Shown: positions 40,570 through 47,388 of the stretch, one piece after another
Numbering within the stretch: position 1 is the first letter of the stretch
Layout of the letters: the number at the start of each line of letters is the position of its first letter
From: JAUUZT01 sp964654015
GTDB taxonomy: Bacteria; Chloroflexota; Dehalococcoidia; GIF9; AB-539-J10
Assembly (NCBI GenBank): GCA_964654015.1
Contig: CAZZHQ010000010.1
Span: 1-47,388, forward strand
Reading direction: 5' to 3'
DNA: 47,388 nucleotides
Notes under the pieces: generated by a model
Databases searched by the model: none
Told to the model about the DNA's origin: nothing
What the model saw: only the letters and a program-made list of their open reading frames with translations
Translations under genes and position numbers: made by a program

Positions 40570-40620
40570 AGTGGGCCTTACAGGTATAACAACTTGACCT
40601 GTAGACCCACTTTCTTTTTT
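40570..40620 (+). terminator. Rho-independent terminator after arsM
   Basis: AGTGGG-cct-TACAGGT pairs with ACCTGTA-ga-CCCACT around an 11-base loop, followed by TTCTTTTTT. It closes the arsenic unit. Confidence 0.85.
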
Positions 40621-40629
40621 CTTCCCCCA

Positions 40630-40657
40630 TTGACAGCTCATAATTCAGTGGTAAAAT
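40630..40657 (+). promoter_or_regulatory. Promoter of the second DinB gene
   Basis: TTGACA (40630-40635) and TAAAAT (40652-40657), 16-base spacer, 62 bases before the DinB ATG. Confidence 0.6.
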
Positions 40658-40719
40658 GAACTTCGGGGGATTATTGGTCTACTACTTAAGATATATGTAT
40701 ATAAAGAAAGGAGATAGTT

Positions 40720-41247
40720 ATGGAATGGAATGATTTGCTGGTAGATGCTTACGAACGTTTGCCCGGGTATTTGAGCAATGTCCTTAGCGGACTTTCACAG
40801 GATGATTTAAACTGGCAACCTCGGCCAGATTGCAACAGCATTGGCTGGCTGACCTGGCACCTGACGCGCCAACAAGACGCACAAATAGCCTCATTGATGA
40901 ATGAGAAGCAGTTGTGGCTCAGTGACGGATGGTCTTCCAAATTTAACCTCCCACCCGACCCCAAAGATATTGGATTCGGTCATACTCCTGAGCAGGTATC
41001 ATCATTTAAGTCTCCGGATATTCAGACAATGCTGGATTACCACCATGCAGTACTGGAACGAACAAAGGGCTATTTAGTTACATTATCTCCAACTGATTTA
41101 GATCGCGAGCTTGATGAGCCCTGGTTCCAACCGTTACCCACGGTTGGAGTGCGGCTGATTAGCATTTTGGACGATGGTCTATTACATGCTGGCCAAGCAG
41201 CTTACATACGTGGCCTGATTCAAGGTAAAGGATGGCAAAAGTATTAG
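40720..41247 (+). CDS. DinB-family protein, paralog 2
   Basis: A 175-residue DinB/YfiT-like protein of the same length as the gene at 26106-26633 and similar along its whole length (for example NSIGWLTWHLTRQQD, GFGHTPEQV, LLHAGQAAYIRGLIQG). The putative metal-binding histidines are in TWHLTR, LDYHHAVLERTK and LLHAGQ. It has its own promoter and an AAAGGAGA ribosome site. The function may involve thiol transfer (bacillithiol or another low-molecular-weight thiol); no supporting genes for that are nearby. Confidence 0.87.
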   Translation: MEWNDLLVDAYERLPGYLSNVLSGLSQDDLNWQPRPDCNSIGWLTWHLTRQQDAQIASLMNEKQLWLSDGWSSKFNLPPDPKDIGFGHTPEQVSSFKSPDIQTMLDYHHAVLERTKGYLVTLSPTDLDRELDEPWFQPLPTVGVRLISILDDGLLHAGQAAYIRGLIQGKGWQKY

Positions 41248-41321
41248 CAAATATTGGCCTTAGTCTCATCAGCGGCACAATGACTTTTCCCATCTCTATC
41301 TAAACCAACATGGTAGTACTT

Positions 41322-41350
41322 TTGACAGCAGAAAGAAGACTATGTAAAGT
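41322..41350 (+). promoter_or_regulatory. Promoter of the compatible-solute transporter operon
   Basis: TTGACA (41322-41327) and TAAAGT (41345-41350), 17-base spacer, with TG immediately before the -10 hexamer. The gene start is 52 bases downstream behind GGAGG. Confidence 0.65.
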
Positions 41351-41401
41351 GCATGGTAATAATACTGTCTAATCCAAATACAAAAGGTTGGAGGTGGTAA
41401 C

Positions 41402-42343
41402 ATGAAGAGGATTATAATTCTACTGTTGACCTTTGTAGTACTGCTATCAGTTACAGCGTCAGGATGCGCTGGGCAGGATGAAGTTGGCAAAGGTCCAATA
41501 GAAGTTGGCTCTAAAATTGACACGGAAGGTGCTCTCTTATCTCAAATGATTATCCTTATGCTAAGAGATAATGGCTTCGATGTAGTCGATAAATCACAGT
41601 TCGGGCCAACGAGCGTCGTACGTAAAGCTCTGGAAAGCGGAGAGCTTGATATCTACCCTGAATACACGGGCAATGGTGCTTTTTTCTTTGATGAGACGGA
41701 ATCAGACGTTTGGAATGATGCCAGGAAGGGATATGAGAGGGTAAAGGAGCTCGATGAAGAAACTTACAACATCGTATGGTTGAAATCAGCACCGGCTAAC
41801 AATACATGGGCAATAGCCATCCCGAAGAAATTGTCTGACGATGAAGGCATCAGCACACTTGATGACTTCGCCGCCTACGTAAATCGTGGTGGCTATGTAA
41901 AACTCATTGGCTCCGAAGAATTCGTCACCAGTCCAGTAGCGCTACCCAAATTCCAGGAGGTGTACGGCTTCACCCTTAATCAGGAACAACTTCTTACGGT
42001 ATCAAGTGGTGATACGGCACAGACTGAGAAAGCAGCATCTGAAGGCACTGATGGCGTGAATGCGGCCATGGCTTACGGGACCGATGGCTCTCTCAGTGCC
42101 CTGAAGCTTGTCGTGCTAGCCGACCCGAGAGGAGCGCAACCCGTTTATGAGCCAGCCCCCAGAGTTCGTGGGGAAATTATTGACCAATATCCCGAAATTG
42201 CTGGCATCATAGACCCGGTCTTTGAATCCCTGGATTTGGTAACTCTGCAAACCCTCAACGCCAAAATAGCGGTTGAGGGGCGAAATGCGGCCGATGTAGC
42301 AAGAGAATATCTTATCTCAAAGAGTTTCATGAATGGATCATAA
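41402..42343 (+). CDS. Glycine betaine/choline-type ABC substrate-binding lipoprotein
   Basis: A 313-residue lipoprotein with signal peptide MKRIIILLLTFVVLLSV and a lipobox TASGC, so Cys22 or thereabouts is lipidated. The domain is of the OsmF/YehZ/OpuCC QAT type: GPIEVGSKIDTEGALLSQMI at the start, LDIYPEYTGNG (about 84-94), and the final DLVTLQTLNAKIAVEGRNAADVAREYL. It delivers a quaternary amine or related solute to the permeases encoded next. The gene order and protein sizes match YehZ-YehY-YehX-YehW of E. coli, a low-affinity betaine-type system. Confidence 0.93.
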   Translation: MKRIIILLLTFVVLLSVTASGCAGQDEVGKGPIEVGSKIDTEGALLSQMIILMLRDNGFDVVDKSQFGPTSVVRKALESGELDIYPEYTGNGAFFFDETESDVWNDARKGYERVKELDEETYNIVWLKSAPANNTWAIAIPKKLSDDEGISTLDDFAAYVNRGGYVKLIGSEEFVTSPVALPKFQEVYGFTLNQEQLLTVSSGDTAQTEKAASEGTDGVNAAMAYGTDGSLSALKLVVLADPRGAQPVYEPAPRVRGEIIDQYPEIAGIIDPVFESLDLVTLQTLNAKIAVEGRNAADVAREYLISKSFMNGS

Positions 42344-42364
42344 TCTGCATAATTGAGTAATAAT

Positions 42365-43543
42365 ATGATTCGCCGAGTGGTCGCCAGCGATTCCGTCACT
42401 ATCACTGGTGTGGTTATTGGTCTTATCTCACTACTGGTTGGCTGGCTTACACTTAAACCAAACCGTATTTCCGCCGGGATAAGTTTTAGCTTTCACGAAA
42501 GCGTCGGCTGGACCGGCTTGGCAATAATCTTGGCGCTTTGGCTTGTTTGTTTTAGCCTCAGCTATTTTCGAAAAGAAAAAATACCGGCATTGATACTGGG
42601 CGCCGCTGCCAATCTTATCCTTGTCCTCAGTTTTGTGTTTGCCGGCCTGTCTGCTACCAGGTTGCTTGAAGGTGAAGTGCCGTACGCACGGGTGTCACTC
42701 GGTGCTGGCTTTTGGATGACCCTCATTGCCACCTATATTATAATATTCGCTTCACGCCAAAGACTCGATAATTCACCTGTCCTGCGAAATATGGTCTCAT
42801 GGACAGGAGTCGTATTTCTTATGTTTCTACTTATTGCAGGATGGTTTAAGGATTTTTCTGTATTACAGGAGTTCGCCGGACATGAAGAGCGCTTCGTGCA
42901 GGAGTTGTTACATCACATATTCCTGGTTGGTATAAGTGTTGCCACTGGCACAATACTTGGTATCACGCTGGGCATTTGGGCAACGCGAAGTAAGCGGGCC
43001 GAAAGGCCTATATTCTTCATAGCAAACATTACCCAAACGATACCAAGCCTGGCTTTGTTTGGTTTACTAATTGCCCCACTTTCAATTCTATCATTCACCT
43101 TTCCAGCCCTTAGAGAAATTGGCATACGTGGTGTAGGAGACACCCCAGCCATTATTGCCCTTATCATCTATTCACTACTCCCCATCGTACGCAATACATA
43201 TGTGGGTCTGCAACAGGTGGATAAAGCAGTGATTGATGCTGGAACAGGGATGGGGATGAGCCGTATCCAGGTATTCCGAAAAATAGAAGTGCCTCTGGCC
43301 GCTCCGCTTGTCCTGGAAGGTGTTCGCACCGCATCGGTTCAATCCGTCGGGTTAGCTGCCGTAGCGGCACTCATTGGAGCAGGGGGGCTTGGCTGGTTTA
43401 TCTTCCAGGGACTGGGACAGGCTGCCACTGACCTCATCCTTCTGGGTGCCATCCCTATCATTGTACTGGCCATTATGGTGGATGCCATCATGAGAACCAT
43501 GGTAAAAATGGCCACACCGGAAGGGCTAGCAGGAGGAAACTAA
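42365..43543 (+). CDS. ABC transporter permease, YehY-like with N-terminal extension
   Basis: A 392-residue permease. The first 190 residues form about five extra helices, as in E. coli YehY (about 385 residues); the standard binding-protein-dependent permease domain follows with the EAA-like loop AVIDAGTGMGMSRIQVFRKIEVPLAAPLVLEG. ATG 42365 is taken as the start, although a TTG four codons upstream is possible; neither has a good ribosome site. Its stop overlaps the ATPase start (TAATG). It should pair with the second permease at 44644 to form the translocation pore. Confidence 0.88.
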   Translation: MIRRVVASDSVTITGVVIGLISLLVGWLTLKPNRISAGISFSFHESVGWTGLAIILALWLVCFSLSYFRKEKIPALILGAAANLILVLSFVFAGLSATRLLEGEVPYARVSLGAGFWMTLIATYIIIFASRQRLDNSPVLRNMVSWTGVVFLMFLLIAGWFKDFSVLQEFAGHEERFVQELLHHIFLVGISVATGTILGITLGIWATRSKRAERPIFFIANITQTIPSLALFGLLIAPLSILSFTFPALREIGIRGVGDTPAIIALIIYSLLPIVRNTYVGLQQVDKAVIDAGTGMGMSRIQVFRKIEVPLAAPLVLEGVRTASVQSVGLAAVAALIGAGGLGWFIFQGLGQAATDLILLGAIPIIVLAIMVDAIMRTMVKMATPEGLAGGN

Positions 43544-44640
43544 TGATACGTCTCGAGAAAGTTACAAAACGCTATGGAGACACGGTGGCAGTAAATGAGC
43601 TTTCAATTGAAATAAATAACGGAGAGCTCTGTGTAATTATCGGACCCTCGGGCTGTGGTAAGACGACAACTCTGAGAATGATAAATCGCCTTGTTGAACC
43701 CAGCTCGGGGCGTATCTTTGTTGATGGACGGGAGATACATACATCCAGGCCAGAGCAGCTCCGTCGGTCAATCGGCTATGCGATTCAAAGCGTTGGCCTT
43801 TTCCCCCATATGACGGTCGAGGAAAACATTGCTATTGTACCTGAACTTTTACATTGGGAGAAAAACCGTATTATTAAACGCACTGGAGAGTTGCTCACAC
43901 TGGTCGGGCTTAATCCGCTGGAACAGGCATCGAAATATCCAAATCAACTGTCTGGAGGCGAAGCACAGCGTATTGGGGTAGCTCGAGCACTTGCTGCTAA
44001 TCCTCCAATCCTGCTTATGGATGAACCATTCGGGGCAGTTGACCCTCTTACCCGTGAGAGGTTGCAGGCTCAATTTATACGCATTCAGCAGGAACTAAAA
44101 AAGACCATTATCCTGGTCACTCATGACCTTGATGAAGCCATCCGACTTGCCGATAGAATTGCCATAATGGACTCTGGTAAGCTGGTACAATACGACACAC
44201 CAGAAGCGATATTAGCCAGGCCCGCAAACAAGTTCGTCCACGACTTTGTAGGTACAGATCGAGCGCTTAAACGCCTGTCTCGCATCAGTATCAAAGGCAT
44301 AATTAAACCTTCCCCTTCAGTTAGTATTAATACAGCTATGAGTGAAGTATATTCTATCTGCAAGAAATGCCATTGGGTCTGGGTTGTGAATAATGACCAG
44401 CGGCTAATTGGATGGATAGACAGGACAAGCCTGTCAGAAGCTTCTTCTGTTGAAGAAGCAGTAGTTCGGGGAAATCCGGAGGAGATTGCTATCACAAATA
44501 GCGCCACCCTTCGTGAAACGCTATCACGTATGTTAGGTCAAGGATTTAAGTGTATTCCAGTAATTGATGACAGCGGCCACCTGGTTGGCGAGGTAGCTTT
44601 AAGCGACATCGAAGCGGCTACGGCTGAAACAGAGGCATAG
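43543..44640 (+). CDS. ABC transporter ATPase with CBS domains (OpuCA/YehX-like)
   Basis: A 365-residue ATPase of the QAT family. Walker A is IIGPSGCGKTTTL (about 31-43), the Q-loop GYAIQSVGLFPHMTV, the signature LSGGEAQRIGVARAL, Walker B PPILLMDEPFGAVDP and the switch LVTHDLDEAI. Residues 250-360 hold tandem CBS domains, for example LIGWIDRTSL and GQGFKCIPVIDDSGHLVGEV, which in OpuA-type transporters sense ionic strength. It is coupled by one base overlap to the upstream permease and followed by the second permease. The CBS pair suggests osmotic control of uptake. Confidence 0.94.
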   Translation: MIRLEKVTKRYGDTVAVNELSIEINNGELCVIIGPSGCGKTTTLRMINRLVEPSSGRIFVDGREIHTSRPEQLRRSIGYAIQSVGLFPHMTVEENIAIVPELLHWEKNRIIKRTGELLTLVGLNPLEQASKYPNQLSGGEAQRIGVARALAANPPILLMDEPFGAVDPLTRERLQAQFIRIQQELKKTIILVTHDLDEAIRLADRIAIMDSGKLVQYDTPEAILARPANKFVHDFVGTDRALKRLSRISIKGIIKPSPSVSINTAMSEVYSICKKCHWVWVVNNDQRLIGWIDRTSLSEASSVEEAVVRGNPEEIAITNSATLRETLSRMLGQGFKCIPVIDDSGHLVGEVALSDIEAATAETEA

Positions 44641-44643
44641 ATT

Positions 44644-45375
44644 ATGCGTAAAAGTCGAACAAGACGCTGGATACTCCTGGCTATATTTATTAGCGCCTTT
44701 GTTTTGCTTATAGCCAATATGAGCTGGTGGGAAAATGCTCTGCGTTTTCTATTTCCCGGCGAGTCTCAGGTCATACATCCACGTGCAAGCTTGCTCGTTT
44801 TAGTTGGAGAGCACCTGGAGCTGGTGCTCATTTCGAGCAGTATTACAATTCTGGTAGGAATACCACTTGGAGTATGGGTAACTCGCCCCAGTGGTAAGAA
44901 TTTCCTGCCGATAATTACTGATATCACCTCATTTGGCCAGACATTCCCTCCGGTAGCTGTTCTGGCGCTGGCTGTACCCATGTTTGGATTTGGGCTAGTA
45001 CCTACGGTGATTGCCCTGTTCCTTTATGGTTTGCTCCCCGTTGTACGTAATACAATTGCCGGGCTTGGTGCCGTTCCTGCGAACATCATTGACGCGGCAT
45101 ACGGGATAGGGATGAGCCGGTTTCAGGCATTAGTCCGTGTTGAAATACCTCTTGCTGCACGAGTGATTATGGCTGGCGTGCGCATATCGGTCATCATCAA
45201 TATCGGGACAGCCATGATCGGTGCGGTTATCGGGGCTGGGGGGCTTGGGTCTCCAATAATAGCCGGACTGGTACAGGATAACATAGCCTATATCCTTGAA
45301 GGAGCAGTTCCTGCAGCTATTCTTGCTGTCATAGCAGACCAGCTACTAGCTAGTATCGAAGAACTTTTCATATAA
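44644..45375 (+). CDS. ABC transporter permease, YehW/OpuCB-like
   Basis: A 243-residue permease with about six helices, the same length as E. coli YehW. The EAA-like motif is NIIDAAYGIGMSRFQALVRVEIPLAARVIMAGVR, and the start SRTRRWILLAIFISAFVLLI is a signal-anchor helix. It begins three bases after the ATPase stop. With the preceding three genes it completes a quaternary-ammonium-type uptake system. The solute could be glycine betaine, choline, proline betaine or a related compound. Confidence 0.92.
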   Translation: MRKSRTRRWILLAIFISAFVLLIANMSWWENALRFLFPGESQVIHPRASLLVLVGEHLELVLISSSITILVGIPLGVWVTRPSGKNFLPIITDITSFGQTFPPVAVLALAVPMFGFGLVPTVIALFLYGLLPVVRNTIAGLGAVPANIIDAAYGIGMSRFQALVRVEIPLAARVIMAGVRISVIINIGTAMIGAVIGAGGLGSPIIAGLVQDNIAYILEGAVPAAILAVIADQLLASIEELFI

Positions 45376-45468
45376 TTGACCACTATTCAGCTATCCTATT
45401 TCTGTAGCTTATAAAATACCCTTTTGTTGGCGAAATCGTATAACATTAACAAATTTTACTAAAATGTC

Positions 45469-45497
45469 TTGACAAGTAACATTCTAGTTAATACTAT
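45469..45497 (+). promoter_or_regulatory. Promoter of the surface repeat protein
   Basis: TTGACA (45469-45474) and TACTAT (45492-45497), 17-base spacer, in a very AT-rich 236 bp gap. A leader of about 110 bases follows. The GTTTA-G-TAAAC palindrome near 45583 lies in that leader. Confidence 0.55.
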
Positions 45498-45611
45498 AGA
45501 ACCATAGTTTAATTGCAGCTACCTGTAGTGTAGTTGGAATGCTATATGAGAGCTTATAAAATTAGATTATATATATTTAGTTTAGTAAACAAATAGGATG
45601 AGGATAATGAG

Positions 45612-46997
45612 ATGGTAAAATCAGTATCAGTTAAAGGTTTTTCAATTCTGCTGGCGCTGGCATTGCTGTGCAGCATGGGACTCATGTCATTAGTTTTGAG
45701 CAGTCCCTCAACAGCAGGTGCTCAACCCTGGTCGATGTACTTTGCCCAGACGTATATAATGTATGATGTAGATGGGTATGATCAGGTATGGGTAAGCATC
45801 ATGAATGAGGACCAGACAGTAACAGATGTTAAGCTCACAGACGAAGATGACTATGATCATGTACATGGTCCCTCGATAGCGATAGCACCGAATGGAAACA
45901 TAATCGTCGCATGGGTAAACAGAGCCGGTAGCTACGACCAGATACACTATGCCGTACTTGATAGCAGCGGAGCCGTCATTAAGGCTGCTACAGCCCTGAC
46001 CAGCACTATCTATCATAACGGAGACCCCTGTGTAGCCGTTACGCCTGATGGAAAGGTATTCATTGCTTGGGAATCTTCCCCAGAGGGAGGAGATGACCCG
46101 GTAGCCTATGCCATCCTGGACAGTATGGGGAACGTAATTACCCCACAGACAATTATATCTCGCGACAACGATATAAATGACCCAACGGTGGCCACCTCCA
46201 CCAAAGACGCAACCAACAATAACGTTGTCATTGCATGGGCGGAACATACTGGCTCAGCGGACAACGAAGTGTGGTTTACCGTCCTGAGTAGCACTGGAGG
46301 CACCGTGGTGGTAAGTACGCGGGTTACAAATACTGATGTATATTCCGATGACGTGAATGTCGCTGTATTACCTGGTGGAAACTTCGCCATTGTGTGGGAA
46401 GAATATGATGGGAGCGCAGAGCAGATTTGGTTTACCATCCGTGGTGCTGACGGAGGCATAATTAAGGGAAATATGAAGATCACCACAAGTTCAGAAGATT
46501 CCGATCAACCCTCTGTGGCTGCCACACCAGGTGGAAATATCGTAATCGTTTGGAGTGAGCCTGTTGAAGGGGAAGATGACAATATCTTTTATACCATCCT
46601 TAACGGCAGTGGCAACGTGGTAAAAGCAATTACCGAGGTAACCACTTCACCTTTGGATGACGACGACGGTGATGTGGCCATAGACCAAAATGGAAACATC
46701 GTCATCTCATGGGAGGACGGGACAGGAATTGTTGACAGGGTGGCCTTTGCCATCCTTGCCTCAGACGGCGCAATAGTAACCACCGACCAAGCCTTGACCG
46801 ATGGAAATAATATATACCTTGATGGAGAAGAGGGGAGAAGACAGGTGGCTACAAAACCAACGTTACCATCTCGCCCGGTAGGGGGAGAAGCCTTTTCACC
46901 GGATAAGATGACTATCGTGGCACCCTGGGTTGCTCTGGCTATAGCCATTGCAGCCGGAACCGGCATACTTGTCAGGCGACGCAGAACCGCTAGCTAG
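45612..46997 (+). CDS. Secreted/cell-surface repeat protein, predicted beta-propeller
   Basis: A 461-residue exported protein of unknown function. The signal peptide (about 1-37) has the core FSILLALALLCSMGLMSLVL with likely cleavage after AGA. Six to seven repeats of about 52 residues follow, each with a strand VA.TP.GNIVIVW, an acidic loop, then I.Y.IL...G.VV and a threonine-ending strand, for example VAATPGGNIVIVWSEP and FYTILNGSGNVVKAITEV. This fits a beta-propeller blade pattern. The C-terminus has PVGGEAFSPDKMTIVAPW, a transmembrane helix and RRRRTAS, a membrane-anchor or sorting-like tail. The loops are rich in Asp and may bind calcium. GATGAGG precedes the ATG. Confidence 0.75.
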   Translation: MVKSVSVKGFSILLALALLCSMGLMSLVLSSPSTAGAQPWSMYFAQTYIMYDVDGYDQVWVSIMNEDQTVTDVKLTDEDDYDHVHGPSIAIAPNGNIIVAWVNRAGSYDQIHYAVLDSSGAVIKAATALTSTIYHNGDPCVAVTPDGKVFIAWESSPEGGDDPVAYAILDSMGNVITPQTIISRDNDINDPTVATSTKDATNNNVVIAWAEHTGSADNEVWFTVLSSTGGTVVVSTRVTNTDVYSDDVNVAVLPGGNFAIVWEEYDGSAEQIWFTIRGADGGIIKGNMKITTSSEDSDQPSVAATPGGNIVIVWSEPVEGEDDNIFYTILNGSGNVVKAITEVTTSPLDDDDGDVAIDQNGNIVISWEDGTGIVDRVAFAILASDGAIVTTDQALTDGNNIYLDGEEGRRQVATKPTLPSRPVGGEAFSPDKMTIVAPWVALAIAIAAGTGILVRRRRTAS

Positions 46998-47020
46998 ACC
47001 TATCATTTAACCAGTTTATT

Positions 47021-47050
47021 AAGGGGGAGGCAGTGCACTGCCTCCCCCTT
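47021..47050. terminator. Strong hairpin terminator, 30-bp perfect palindrome
   Basis: AAGGGGGAGGCAGTG meets its exact complement CACTGCCTCCCCCTT with no spacer, so the hairpin has 13 or so GC-rich pairs and a tiny loop. It lies 24 bases after the surface protein stop. Only a short T-run follows, and the A-run before it allows bidirectional use. Confidence 0.75.
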
Positions 47051-47067
47051 TGCTATTCCTAATCCTC

Positions 47068-47192
47068 GTCATTGAGAGTGGTCGCAGACCTCGTGGCAAT
47101 CCGGGTTGACGTGGCGGGATGAGTATGGTTTACTCCTCGGATTACCTTCCCTCCTCCCAGATTGCTTCGTCGCTATCTCTCCTCGCAATGAC
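47068..47192. repeat. MITE-like intergenic element with GTCATTG/CAATGAC ends
   Basis: About 125 bp with imperfect terminal inverted repeats GTCATTGAGAG and CTCCTCGCAATGAC, and inner GGCAATCC opposite a GATTGCTTCGTCGC segment. This matches the widely dispersed bacterial intergenic repeat whose ends read GTCATTGCGAGGAG. It has no coding capacity and would need a transposase from elsewhere. Confidence 0.65.
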
Positions 47193-47388
47193 AATATATG
47201 AGTGACTCAAGACTTCGAATTATTCCAATAACGAGGAAACCTTTGTCCAAACAGGAAAAATCTGGTAAGATGAATCGGTGCCGCTGACCTCTCAGGAGGC
47301 AGCAAGCTTGGATGTAACAGAATAAGTATTTAAACCGCTTGGATTGGCGACAACCGAGACGGACAATAGTTTTCTCTATTAGGGCGTC
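47193..47388. other. Right-edge noncoding stretch, 196 bp
   Basis: No gene, promoter or repeat recognised up to the window edge. A CAGGAGGCAG string near 47296 precedes only a six-codon frame. Confidence 0.4.

Noticed and set aside
1..47388. CRISPR arrays, tRNA or rRNA genes
   Set aside because: No regularly spaced short repeats and no tRNA or rRNA signature were seen on either strand.

Overview
The window looks like chromosome from an anaerobic bacterium, most likely a Chloroflexota of the Dehalococcoidia type. This is an inference: it contains a cysteine-type FdhAB formate dehydrogenase with an MvhD-like subunit, two enolase-superfamily enzymes, several MFS permeases of the oxalate/formate-antiporter style, a HgcAB-associated AbrB protein, and a surface protein ending in an APW plus membrane helix plus Arg-cluster tail. 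No rRNA, tRNA, CRISPR array or complete insertion sequence was seen.

Layout. 1-4.2 kb: small-molecule metabolism (partial MFS, enolase-superfamily enzyme, two tandem aldo/keto reductases, flavin reductase-like protein). 4.4-6.9 kb: a C_GCAxxG_C_C redox protein, a permease split into two half-proteins and a methyltransferase. 6.9-8.6 kb: MFS transporter and a minimal zinc metallopeptidase on the minus strand. 8.7-15.0 kb: a sulfur/iron-sulfur operon (Rrf2 regulator, ThiF/MoeB-like E1, cysteine synthase, cysteine desulfurase, IscU, FdhD, NadA) behind a clear promoter with a palindrome at its start.

15.1-21.1 kb is the most unusual part. Gene-sized modules are separated by imperfect hairpins with the architecture of integron attC sites (RYYYAAC/GTTRRRY-like ends, paired arms, a one-base bulge). 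No integrase is present, so this reads as a CALIN (cluster of attC sites lacking an integrase). Its cargo is a PaeR7I/XhoI-type restriction endonuclease with a DNA methyltransferase, a membrane-anchored unknown, a GNAT acetyltransferase, an AT-rich orphan with a HEPN-like motif and a stand-alone SIR2-family protein, so at least two of the five modules are defence-type. The array is bracketed by two copies (about 280 bp) of a glycosyltransferase 3' end plus a six-cysteine small protein gene.

21.1-30.1 kb: PlsY and a GT2 glycosyltransferase, an Imm-5-like protein, a DrrAB-type ABC exporter, a DinB protein, a 3-beta-HSD-like SDR (apparently starting with ATT) coupled to a steroid 5-alpha-reductase-family membrane protein, and an MFS transporter. 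30.4-34.6 kb: a small [4Fe-4S] protein, MvhD-like protein, FdhA and FdhB with overlapping genes. FdhD in the sulfur operon is expected to sulfurate the cofactor of this FdhA using sulfur from the IscS-like enzyme. 34.7-39.3 kb: GNAT-like protein, a FAIM-like small protein overlapping surE, a second enolase-superfamily enzyme and a YgjP-type metallopeptidase. 39.3-40.6 kb: a self-contained arsenic unit (promoter, Cys-rich AbrB protein, ArsM, terminator). 40.7-45.4 kb: a second DinB protein and a four-gene YehZYXW/OpuC-type compatible-solute ABC transporter. 45.6-47.4 kb: a secreted repeat protein, a strong hairpin terminator and a MITE-like inverted-repeat element.
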